64,000 nucleotides of DNA from Diaporthe sp. PMI_573 (lineage: Eukaryota; Ascomycota; Sordariomycetes; Diaporthales; Diaporthaceae). Location: contig JAJTUP010000005.1 in assembly GCA_021399435.1 (NCBI GenBank), positions 868,001 to 932,000 on the forward strand. The letters run 5' to 3'. The first letter of the stretch is position 1, and every line of letters starts with the position of its first letter. The position numbers and the translations under genes were made by a program. Below, one piece after another: positions 47,690-57,434 of the stretch. The notes below the pieces were generated by a model, which was given only the letters and a program-made list of their open reading frames with translations, was not told the DNA's origin and did not search any database.

Positions 47690-48841
47690 ATGGCCGACGT
47701 CGAAGGCGCCCTCCCGCTCGAGGCCCGCCGCGACCTTCGAGCCTCAATCGCAGAGACCAGTGACCCGCTGGTAGAAGCGCTGCCAAAAGTCGAGCTCCAC
47801 GTCCACATCGAGGGCACGCTGACCCCGGAGCTCAAATGGAAGTTCGCCCAGCGGAACGGCATGACGCTCCAGAATCCGCGCACGGGAGCGGCCTTCTCGT
47901 CGCTCGAGGAATACCAGGACTCGCACGACAGCTTCAAGAGCCTCAAGGGCGGCCGTATGAACAACGAGGAGGAGACGCTGTCCTTCTTCGAGGCTTATTA
48001 TGGGGGCTTCGAGGTGCTCAAGACCACGCGGGATTACCATGACCTTGCGATGCACTATTTCGAGCGTGTTGCGGGTATGAATGTGCGGTATTGCGAGTTG
48101 TTCTTTGATCCTCAGGGGCATACTCGCACCGGGGTGACGTGGCAGACTATGATGGATGGGTTTCGTTCTGCGCAGGAAAAGGCGGAGAAGGATCTGAGAG
48201 TCAGAAGCGCCTGGATCATGTGCTTCCTTCGGGACGAGCCGGTGCAGTCAGCCATGGACCACTACCTCGCCGCGCTCGAATACCGCGACATGATAGTCGG
48301 CGTCGGGCTCGACTCGAACGAGGACCAACGGCCTCCCATGCTCTTCGAAGAGATCTTCGACAGGGCGAGAAAGGACGGCTTCCGACTGACGGCGCATTGT
48401 GACGTCGGCAAGGCGTATCCAGTCGAGCATGTCCGCCAGGTAGTCCACTCCATGGGGAAGACCGGAGCCGACCGCATCGACCACGGCCTGAACGCCGTCG
48501 AGAGCGCCGACCTCATGGAATCGATGCGGTCGAGGGAGATGGGCATGACGATATGCCCCTGGTCTTATATCCGCCACCAGCCGATGGACGAGGTGTTTGA
48601 GCGCATCCGCACGCTCTTTGACGCCGGCGTTCGGTTCTCGATTGCCAGTGATGACCCGGCGTTCATGGAGGATACCTGGGTACATGAGAACCTGCTCGTC
48701 GTGAGGAAGTTCTGCAAATTCACCGATAAGGACATGATCAGGCTCGCGGAGAATGCCATTCGCACCTGCTGGGCCTCTGATGAAATCAAGGGGGAGATTA
48801 CGGCTGAGTTGGATGCTTTGAAGGAGAAGTACATAACATGA
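47690..48841 (+). CDS. Adenosine/adenine deaminase family protein with altered HAGE motif
   Basis: Intronless 383-residue protein of the adenosine/adenine deaminase (amidohydrolase) superfamily, which hydrolyses the 6-amino group of purines using a Zn ion. Motifs in order: PKVELHVHIEGTL with metal ligands H37 and H39, a third His ligand H236 in LTAHCDVGK, RIDHGL with H265, and SDDPAF with D321 (metal) and D322. In standard members the third motif is HAGE, and its Glu donates the proton to the purine ring. Here that position is Val239 (HCDV). I recall other fungal proteins with a similar HCDVxx motif, so it is probably a subfamily trait rather than a broken gene. Length and the remaining metal site look intact. 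The substrate may differ from adenine or adenosine, or activity may be reduced. The start is supported by MADVEG with a clean intronless frame. Confidence 0.88.
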   Translation: MADVEGALPLEARRDLRASIAETSDPLVEALPKVELHVHIEGTLTPELKWKFAQRNGMTLQNPRTGAAFSSLEEYQDSHDSFKSLKGGRMNNEEETLSFFEAYYGGFEVLKTTRDYHDLAMHYFERVAGMNVRYCELFFDPQGHTRTGVTWQTMMDGFRSAQEKAEKDLRVRSAWIMCFLRDEPVQSAMDHYLAALEYRDMIVGVGLDSNEDQRPPMLFEEIFDRARKDGFRLTAHCDVGKAYPVEHVRQVVHSMGKTGADRIDHGLNAVESADLMESMRSREMGMTICPWSYIRHQPMDEVFERIRTLFDAGVRFSIASDDPAFMEDTWVHENLLVVRKFCKFTDKDMIRLAENAIRTCWASDEIKGEITAELDALKEKYIT

Positions 48842-49262
48842 TATTGGCTTGCAGCCTGGTAATCACCGCCTGTTCCGTGGACGGGGATGGCCTGTGGCTG
48901 GACCGTGTTGCTGATGTCGTTGGTAACTTTGATTGGCAAGCAAATCCCTTGGGGTTGCGCGGTGGTTTCATGGCGACGAGATCTGGTTGTTGAGATGAAC
49001 TTGGACCTGGTGAAGAGGATCACCGCACGGGATGCTCTGGCTCATTATTGGTTCTGCCATAAAAACTTCCAGAACAACGAGGAGCAGGCCAGGAGTGATA
49101 ACTTCATAGCGCATAAACCTCAATGTGAATAGGAGACACCATCAGTCCATTTATATCAGCCAAACTATCTACATAGACGGCCCCACGAATCTATTGCCAT
49201 CCCACCCGCGAACCGCAATGTCAAACCATCCTCCAGGACCAGCTCTTCGAACCATCCGTGGT
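48842..49262. other. Convergent intergenic region
   Basis: This stretch lies between the converging ends of the deaminase-family gene and the small secreted protein gene. It probably holds both 3' UTRs. No gene is seen. Confidence 0.5.
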
Positions 49263-49710
49263 CTAAAACGCCAAGCAGCTGCCGCTCACGATAGCCTGCG
49301 GCGGCGCGACAGTAGCACTGCGGGCGCCGACAATGGTGACGGTGGTCCCGTCAACGCCGACGAAGGAGCAAGTCGCCCCGCCCAGGGAGCTGATGGTGTC
49401 CACGGCAAGATTGTTGTCTGTTCCCGAGGGTCAGAAAAACAGGGCTTTGGCAGGATTCGGAGCGCGAGGTTTGGGGGAGGGGGTGTTATGAGGATCCGAG
49501 GTGGAGGCAAGGCTCATTTCTCACGGCCTTTCCCACTTTGTACTTACTTGTCTGGAAGGGGGTGGCGTCCGTGGGGACATTAAGGGTGTAGGACGCCGCG
49601 GCGCCGCTGAAGGTGATGACGGCCTTGAACTGGCGGGACTCGGCTGCCGGGGCGGCGGAGGTGAGCCCGGCGAGGGCGGAGAGGATGGAGATGGCCTGGA
49701 AGTACTTCAT
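49263..49710 (-). CDS. Small secreted protein, function unknown
   Basis: Predicted 105-residue protein. The model is complement(join(49263..49417, 49548..49710)). The 130-nt intron has a GTAAGT donor, a CTGAC branch site and a CAG acceptor, and the joined frame ends at a TAG. The first ~19 residues form a clear signal peptide (MKYFQAISILSALAGLTSAA, cleavage probably near APA). The mature part is about 85 residues, beta-rich in look (FKAVITFSGAAASYTLNVPT, then GATCSFVGVDGTTVTIVGAR) and ends SGSCLAF. It has two Cys, one mid-chain (ATCSF) and one near the C-terminus, which could form a single disulfide. Small secreted proteins of this size in fungi include effectors and cell-surface proteins, but no family is recognised here. 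Confidence 0.75.
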
Positions 49711-50575
49711 TTTTGCGATTTGGACTGGTGGGGTTGACTCCGGATGTAGGAAGTGTGGAATGAATGCAAGTATGGCTGGATAGTTTGTTGATGATTATTG
49801 ATGAAAGACTTTCAAGAAGAGAGGCGGCGCTGTTCTTATACTCCAAGATCTAGACACTCGGGTAATCCGGCAAGATGCACACGATATTTGCGGAGAGAAG
49901 TTTCTCGTATACACTCAGTAAGCATGTATTAGTCTTGCCCAACACTCGGCGGCGATGTGAAGGGCCGACAGCTAGTGACCAATACGAATGCCAGTAGTCG
50001 TCGCCATCTACGTTCTCAGCCAAGACCGATACGATGTGTACTACAGTAATCCAGACTCGGCGGGCACGTGTTGATCATATGATGGTGAGGCTGAACATCT
50101 GTACCATTAGTCTTGCGGTTGCCTTTATGGGCAGAATGATTCCAAAAGGCGTAGTCGCCTTGTTCAAGTGTGGCGGAGTTGACCCACACGGCTTACATGA
50201 AACTAAGTCTATACGATCAACTATCTCATAGATTGACCGGGGTACCTCTCATATTACTCCATTCCGTCGTCGCTGAAAACCGTATCAGCTTAAGTCTATA
50301 AACCTTTATTTAGATGGTCATGATTGAATTGTCGATTTTCAAGTTATTTCAAGTACTACCTAGGTATAATTCCAACGCATGCTAAACTATCTGAAGAGGC
50401 CACGCAAAAAAGCCAGAGCTCGGTTCAGCTCGGTGAAAAGCACAGAAGGCTTGATATGAAGGCAGGTGATATTAGGAGAAGATAGTCGTCAGAAAAAAAG
50501 AACCAAGTCGACAAATCCAGACTTGGAAGCTCAACCACGGCGGTACCAAAGTGAACCCACGTCAACTTTTGTCAC
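49711..50575. other. Intergenic region between secreted-protein and DUF676 genes
   Basis: No gene is supported. The left side is the promoter of the secreted-protein gene and the right side the 3' flank of the DUF676 gene. The sequence is locally richer in A+T than the neighbouring coding DNA. Confidence 0.5.
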
Positions 50576-52530
50576 TCATGCAGCACTAGCCTTTTCCTGC
50601 GTCTCATCCTGTTGCACCGCGGAACTCTCCGCAGTCTTGGGCTCCTCGCTCTTCTCAGCAGTCTCCGGCGGTTGGGTAGCCGTCGTTGTCCCCGCAGCAG
50701 CAGCACTATCCTCCGAAGCACTCGACGCCTGCTTCTTGGAAAAGAACCCGGCGCCGGGAACGCTGACACTGGGCACGCTGACGCTGGGCATGCTCATGCT
50801 GGGCATGGTGGGCATACTCGGCAGTTTCGTGGGGATGTACCCCTTGACCCCTGAGCTCGCCTGGGAGATGCCCGTGCCCGTCGACTGGGCGATCCCCATC
50901 AGGTACCTGTAGTACGACTGCTTGTCCTTGACCTCGGGCACGGTATCCGCGCCCGTGGCAGCGCCCTCGCCGCCGTCGTCTGGCAGGGGCACCAGGGAGG
51001 CGGCTGCGGCGATGTCGAGGGGCGACTCGTCTGGGATCCCGTCGCTGTCTTCCGCGGCCTGGGTGTCAACGTTCTCTGCTGTGGCCTTTTCTCCCTCGAC
51101 TTCGACGCCCTCGTCTGTGGCCTTGATCGCATTCTCGGCGGAGTCGGCTGGGCTAGGTTTCGTAATGTCGGGGTTGTCGACAATCTCAGAGTTGTCGTTG
51201 AACCAGGTGATGACCAGCTTGCCCGCCTTGTCGATCATGAGTTGGTAATCCTCGTTCTTGTCAGATCTGAACAGCGACATGTGTGCCTGGATCTCGTCTT
51301 CCGCGTTGTTGACGACATGCCTGGAGAACAAATTGCTGGCGGGTTCATCGTCGGATGGGACCGCGCAAAAAGTCCGCTCCGGCACGAAATAACCCCCGCT
51401 CCAGTAGCCGTTCTCGCCCATCGAGCAGTAGACATCGTGGATGCCGATGCCCTTCAGGTTTGCAAGACGTTCGAGCCTCCTGTTCAGCTCCTGCTGTTTC
51501 ATGAGCACACCGACAAACGTTAAATGGTCACTCAGATAAGCAAAAGACTGCCCGACATTGCCCTTGTTGACATACGCAAGACCCTGACCGAGGCGATCCA
51601 CACCCAGCTGGTACCCCTCGACAATATCCTGCTTCTTCAAGTTCCTCATGCCCTGGACGCCGTCCATGATCTTCTGGCGGTGGACATAGGCGGCAACCCC
51701 GCCAGCAGCAATGGCGCCGACCGTCCCCGTCCGCACCGCAACGAGCTGCCAGGTCTTCCAGGCGGCCGGGTTTGTGACCCTGCTGGAGCCCGGGACGGAG
51801 CCCGCGCCGCGCTTGAGGGCCATGCTGATGCTGGCCGGGGCGGCGGAGAGCGCCGTCATGACGTTGAAGACAGTGCTGACTTTCTGGTAGTTGGAGAAGC
51901 CGCCGTACACGAACATGGAGCGCGCGAGGCCGTTGAATGGCGTGTCGAAGGTCAGGACCCCCTGGATCATGGGGAATAGCGGGGCGGTCGGGTCGCTGCT
52001 GTTGGCGCGCTCGTCCAAGATGTGGAAGAGTGCCTCGGCGGCTACGAAACCGCCCATGGAGTGGGCGACGAGGATGACGCCGACGTTCTTGTCATTCGGC
52101 GGCCAGGGCTTCTCGAGCTTGGCCTTCCTAACGTCCATCACTCGTTCCTTGAGCCTGTTTTGATGTCAGTCGAGAGGCAAGGCTTGAAGACAGGCTGGGG
52201 CGTGGACAGCCTTACCATTCGAGGAAGTTGACACTGGCTTCGGTGAGCTCCCCCTTGGTCGCATATTTTGGGTAGATGACAGACTCGACATGATGGTCGG
52301 AGAGCTGACTACTCAGGTGTTTTTTGAAGTCCTGAACAGCGTCAGTTAATTCAATAGGACCAAGCACTTTGTTGGAACAGGGCTCACATACCTCAGGAAA
52401 AGTGCCGAAGCTGTCATTATTGCCCTGACAATGCAAAGTTAGCATTGCTGCGGGTCGATGCTTCAAATCTGCCTCGATGAAAACTCACCTTGAAGCCATG
52501 TATATGGCACAAGAGCAACGTTCGTGACAT
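50576..52530 (-). CDS. DUF676 alpha/beta-hydrolase (lipase-like) protein
   Basis: Predicted 589-residue serine hydrolase. The model is complement(join(50576..52154, 52216..52331, 52392..52424, 52489..52530)). Three short 5' exons were built from consensus GT-AG sites and give MSRTLLLCHIHGFKG, then NNDSFGTFPE, then DFKKHLSSQLSDHHVESVIY. The N-terminal HIHGF motif forms the oxyanion part typical of DUF676 proteins. The nucleophile elbow is VILVAHSMGGFVAAEAL with S96. FDTPFNGLARSMFVYGGF follows, as in lipase-like members. A possible membrane-associated segment (GTVGAIAAGGVAAYVH) lies mid-protein. The last ~200 residues are Ser/Ala/Glu-rich and probably disordered, ending in a KASAA tail. The catalytic Asp and His cannot be assigned by eye. 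Substrates are unknown; lipid or ester hydrolysis is inference from the fold. Confidence 0.85.
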
Positions 52531-54223
52531 GGATGTCGGTTGTGTGTGTGTGGCTGACGCACACACAGTAGTTATTCTAGTTTCGTTGTAATTAAGGAGA
52601 GTCTCTATCCAGGTTGATAATTCCGTAAAATATCAGGGAGCAGGCACACGACGAAATTATGTGCTGTGCCTATGCAGTGTTAGTTATCTCTCAGAATATA
52701 AGATGTAAGTGTCGTCAGCCACATCTTCCTATCTTTAACACTCGAGGCAGTAGTGCTCCAGGCAGGCGGGCGACCAAGGTGTGGCGTGACGAGCCACAAC
52801 GTCACCCACGACGTCACCGGCAGCGTGGTTGTCGCCCCCAAAGCTAAGAGAAGCTATGCATCTGCATGTGCACGCCTTAATCGGCCACACACCACCCTAT
52901 TGGATTTGGGGGAACGGGTGTCCAGGATGACAGCTCCAGCGTGTAGCAGGAAACTTGATTTGGCAGCGCTAACGCGGGCAATACTGGACGAATTAGCTAG
53001 GCTGGGTGTCTGGGCATCCCGACAGACGTCGGAGGTGCGGCGGCCCCACTTTCTCCGGCCCGGCTTACCACTGCCGTCCAGAGGACGGAGCCGATGTCCG
53101 GTCATACTGCAATCGTCTTGTCTGGCCTTTCATCCGTTCTGACGGGAAGAGTTGCGAGATGTGTGAGCTGATAAGTTGGCCTCACTGAGTATCACCTCAA
53201 ATGCTATGGACCCTGCTGCCCCGATGCTGCTCATCACACACCCTCTCTTTAATCCGGTTCGCCATGAGGGTTTTGTATGGAGACACTCATCATGTCGTGA
53301 AGTAATCATGTAGATTCTCATATCCGACACTTTTGTGTGTTCAAAAATCCGAGAATAACATGCAACCAAGAAAGACTGTGAGCGTTGGAATCAAGTCCAG
53401 CAACTGATGACCTGCGTGACGACACACGCCACTACGGAGTTGCACAATGTAACGCGACTTGGTAAGAAAGCGATATGCATCACGTTTTGACGATCAAGCG
53501 CATGGCAATAATTCATGCTGTTCAGCGTACTGTGGAGTACCTAGGAATCGATCAAGACCCGCAGTGGACCGCCGCGTAGTCTTGATCTTCGTCCCTGGGA
53601 GAATGAAATCGTCGAATTCGATCTCCTTTATGCAACGACGAAGTGGAACTCCAGAAGCAGGCGCGGGCAAAAATCGAAGGCCGCGTGAGCTTGTTCCTGT
53701 TGTCAATTAGAGTGGCGTGACGGACTCTGGGAAAGTATTGATTGATGAGCCAGAGCGGCCGCCCGTCATCTGCTACGCTCATCTGCTCGTGTTCTCCATA
53801 GCTTCTGTTCACGATGTCGTTTTCGGCTTCACTAGCGGCTGAAGTGGGCAATGGGCGTGCGAGTGCAAATATCCAAACCGGAAATGTTCATGCCGCAGTT
53901 TGTGAAAGTTGGGATTGCAGCCAATGTTGCTTTTGTGTCTCTTCCGAATCTCGGCTAGTTGGATTTTCTCTTATCTGCCACTCTCTGAATATATCAGTAT
54001 GTATTGTGCAACTAACTGGCAACCAAGCGAGACATGGGATTAGATTAGTATGCCGTGTCTAGGGGCACGGGAAAGTTCAACTCCGGTTAGCAATCTCAGG
54101 TAATGTGCTAGGTACTAGAGGTTATTTTAGCCTCGACGATGTCTCTAAGCCCCCGGCCCTGGTCAAAGTGGGTCAGGGCAGGCAGCATACACAAAGGAGG
54201 CCGCTGGCCATATTGTCCCACCC

Positions 54224-54321
54224 CCTAAGGTGGAACCAGCCCATGTGAGGTCGTGGCCCCTTAGAGGGCCTGTATAGTCACCAACCCTTGGGCTTAGCTA
54301 GGCCGATTACCACCTAGGCCG
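54224..54321. repeat. Cluster of short direct and inverted repeats
   Basis: CTAGGCCG occurs twice within 24 bp (54298-54305 and 54314-54321). CCCCTAAGG and GGCCCCTTAGAGGGCC lie just upstream and can pair internally. The block could fold when single-stranded. Its origin is unknown. Confidence 0.4.
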
Positions 54322-55646
54322 GAGGGTTCTCATAGCGATTTAACTCACGACCCTGGCCAAGGGGATCTACCCGAGACCACCCCTGAAGATAGGCCGTGTT
54401 ACACTGTGTAGGAGGGAGATAAGACAAGCTGTGCGTCGATGTCGCATTGGACCAGGGTAGCTGCTGCGGTTTGGGTTCGCGAAGCTTTCACTTTATGCGA
54501 GGCGTGGGGTGCCGTCGAGGTTATGGGTGATTGCCAGGGTTGTGCAGTGACATGGCTGCTCGATTGTGTCAAGGCGGATTCAAAGTTGGTTTGCCAAGAA
54601 TTTGTTCTTGCCCGTTGAGAGTGAGTGCAATAGTCCAGTCGGTACGAGAAAGGTTATTCTCTGTCCGAGTAATTTTAGGGGCCCGAGTCGCGGAACCTGC
54701 TGCACAATCACAGCAAAAACCGGACCTAAAAGTCGCGTTCGCCCGGATTTGCCCTCGTCCACGAGTGGATGGCGACCTTTTTTTTTTTTTTTGCGCACAT
54801 CCATCGGAAGCCTGCACTTTCTGATTCTTGGAATCCGGATTGCAAGTCAGGGATTCCGGGTGGGTCTGCATGGTGGGAAAAAGGGGCGCGACTGCGGCTG
54901 ATGCCCCAACAGCTCAAATCTCGTCCCTATTCAGAAAAACGCGGCTCCGGTAAAATGCGGTATTTCGGGTGTCGGGTGAAACAGCGACACAACCGCGCAG
55001 AGCCCTTCGATCAGAGAATATCCATACGCTTCGCGGTCGAGGAGGCGAGAGGAAGGGCAGGGAGGAAAGGTGTTCGCTTATATAAGTGGCCTCCAGGTTT
55101 AGTGAAATAACGCGCTGCCGATAGTGAATTTGACGACTCAGGGGCTCGGGAATTCGAACGCCACAAGACCCAGTCCCGCCCGTGTAGCCCGGCCCACCCT
55201 GCGGTTCCTCGGTAGCCTCGATCCACAGGCAATGGGTATCCTGTAAAATTAATCGCCAATGAGCTGCTGCAACTGGCTGAGCTGGCCCAGAGGGCGATTG
55301 GGGGCCCTTGCTATTACACGGTGTGGCCTGCTTCTCGAAGGGTGGGTTTTTGCAAGGGCCATGCTTAGATTGGGGCATTTTCCCACGAGACCACGGAGCC
55401 TCCAAGAACTCCTAATCCGCCCCCTTCTGCTTGCGCTGTTATGAAGACACCTTTGCCCCGTCTGGCACAGCATTCACCCCTGCGCATCGTAAATAAGGCA
55501 AGGCCAGAGCCGTCCAGAATTGCGCGAGCAAGCGGTCAAGGGCAATGCGGAGTGCCCACCGAAAGAACCCCCCGGGCAGCATCCGAGATTAAAACCGGAG
55601 AGCGCGAGATCGTGACGTACCGTCGTGTGCGCTCCTTTTGACTTTT

Positions 55647-55652
55647 TATAAA
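55647..55652 (+). promoter_or_regulatory. TATA-like box before a small ORF
   Basis: TATAAA lies about 207 bp upstream of ATG 55859. It is followed by a C/A-rich leader-like stretch without in-frame coding similarity. Confidence 0.3.
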
Positions 55653-55858
55653 CTGCATCGCAGCCACAGCATTCTCACAGCTTGTGTCCGCGCCGAACTA
55701 CTCCGTTCGTTCCAGCACCCCTCTGCACGCAAAACAGTTCCCAGACCGACAACAGTCAACCAGTGAACCAGAGGGCCCGCCTGCCAAGCCGCCAGACCAG
55801 CAACACATCCACCTCGACAAGACAGACAAGCATACAGACAAAACAGCCATCCCTCAAG

Positions 55859-55972
55859 ATGATTATTGTTCCCCTGTTCATGGTCGAGGTCTTCGTGATC
55901 GCCCTTGGTCTCGTCCTCGGCCTGGTCATCACCTTGGGGAGACTGTCGGATATAAGCTTCAGCAGGAATTAA
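55859..55972 (+). CDS. Tentative 37-residue single-pass membrane peptide
   Basis: A 37-codon open frame starts in a good fungal context (CCCTCAAGATG). It codes a strongly hydrophobic stretch (PLFMVEVFVIALGLVLGLVI) followed by a short polar tail (GRLSDISFSRN). An upstream TATA-like box and C/A-rich leader give weak support for a transcript. No family is recognised, and a spliced longer form is possible. It may be only chance sequence. Confidence 0.3.
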   Translation: MIIVPLFMVEVFVIALGLVLGLVITLGRLSDISFSRN

Positions 55973-57434
55973 GCTTCAGGAGCCAAGTCGGACGTGCAGG
56001 GCCTAGAGGGCGCACACACAAAATCCGGCCCGGGCAGTCGGCTGCGGCCGTCGGAACCCACTATGCGTCTGTGACCAGAAAAGCTGGGAATGGCCGGCCG
56101 GGTGCGAAAATGTGACTGATCAGGTTTGTCAATTGGCTCAAACTTTTTGTGTTTTTGGGACGACTTCGGTCCTGGAGTCGTCTCGCACTGCCTGCTCAAA
56201 TGCTTATCGTTCATATTCCAGCATCCGAACCACGTCAGCAGCCTGAATACCAACCATAAAAAAACCTACCTGGTCTCGAGGCCATTCGACGATAAACATC
56301 TGGAGAAAGGGTGCACGTGCCGGATGGCACACAGCCATACCGATTAATATGCCCGTGAGGCAGTGCAGTGTTAATTTGTGGAGTCACGGGCGTTTACCGG
56401 AGCATACGAGGGACAGGAGTCGAGGAGTTTTGGCAAGCATGCATTTGGATCAATCGGATATGGGGCAAAAACAAGCATATAAAGAAGGTGGCCAAGAAGA
56501 AGCTGCCGCACTATCCGGCTTAGCCAGCCCGTCAGGGGACACTGTCCTCGATCGATACAGTAATTTTCAACAAGACGTTCCAGAATGGGGGCAATACTCC
56601 TCTGGCGTCCCCCGACTTGCATCTGATCCTCTCACACTCTCTGACTACTTGTGCTGGCGGAACCACTCGGTGGCAACAATCGTATGATGTGGTGGCGCTG
56701 GCAAGCCTACGACTGTTGAAACACGTGATATCTTTGAGGTATGCTAAACGTTGCTTTGAACGAGACAGGATCCGCTACAGCAGCAACAAATACAAGCGAC
56801 ATGCGAAAACGCTCCTGTGAGGAGCGTCACCACATACATTACTACATTAAGACAGCCACATTTTCAAAGACGTACGTAAAGTCATGGCGGATCCCACGTG
56901 CAGCTTACTTACTTTCTGCCCGTAGGAGGTTGAGAGGTAATGCCACAGGTTGTTTCACAGGCTATGATTACAAGGGAGATTGCTCTACAACCTCGGAAGA
57001 GGTTAATCCTACGGAGATGTGGGCAGTGCTCACTGCCCAATGGTGCACTACTATATACATGCTGTGACCGCATAGCGGACACTCGAGTGAAGTTAGTAGA
57101 ATTCATACACAGAGAACACGGACGGGACTTGTTACAATCTGGGACATAGTGGAGGACAAGCATGTGGCTCATAATCTCATAATTGAGGTGCCTCACTACC
57201 TAACTACCTAACTACCAAAAAACTACATTGCCGAACAAGAATCCGAAGTCCCGAGCGGCCAATGCATGACATCCCCTTTTTGTGCCCGTCCAACTCGCTA
57301 CCCTTGAATCAATGCCAGCCCATCGCTTCCTCCCAATTACCACCTGGGCACCAGCTATTAGCGCTCACTTCCCAACCATCCTCCAAGGTGAAGAATCCAT
57401 AACCTCCGCTTCCGCCTCTCCCAAATTGCCCTAA
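55973..57434. other. Intergenic region before the DUF4139 gene end
   Basis: No gene is supported. Open frames are short and unrelated to known families. CTACCTAA repeats occur near 57195-57220. The right edge is the 3' flank of the DUF4139 gene. Confidence 0.5.

Larger units (their letters stand above)
52531..55858. other. 3.3-kb gene-poor region, possibly with decayed repeat DNA
   Basis: No gene is supported. The stretch 52531 to about 53000 is promoter side of the DUF676 gene. A block near 54120-54450 is unusual: it has short direct and inverted repeats (see 54224-54321) and does not read as coding. A T run occurs at about 54778-54793. TATA-like sites occur at 55077-55086 (palindromic CTTATATAAG) and at 55647-55652 (plus strand). 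The region could contain relics of mobile elements, but no terminal repeats or transposase fragments could be recognised. Confidence 0.4.

Noticed and set aside
55145..55170. tRNA B-box-like GAATTCGAACGCC
   Set aside because: No matching A box or cloverleaf could be drawn around it.
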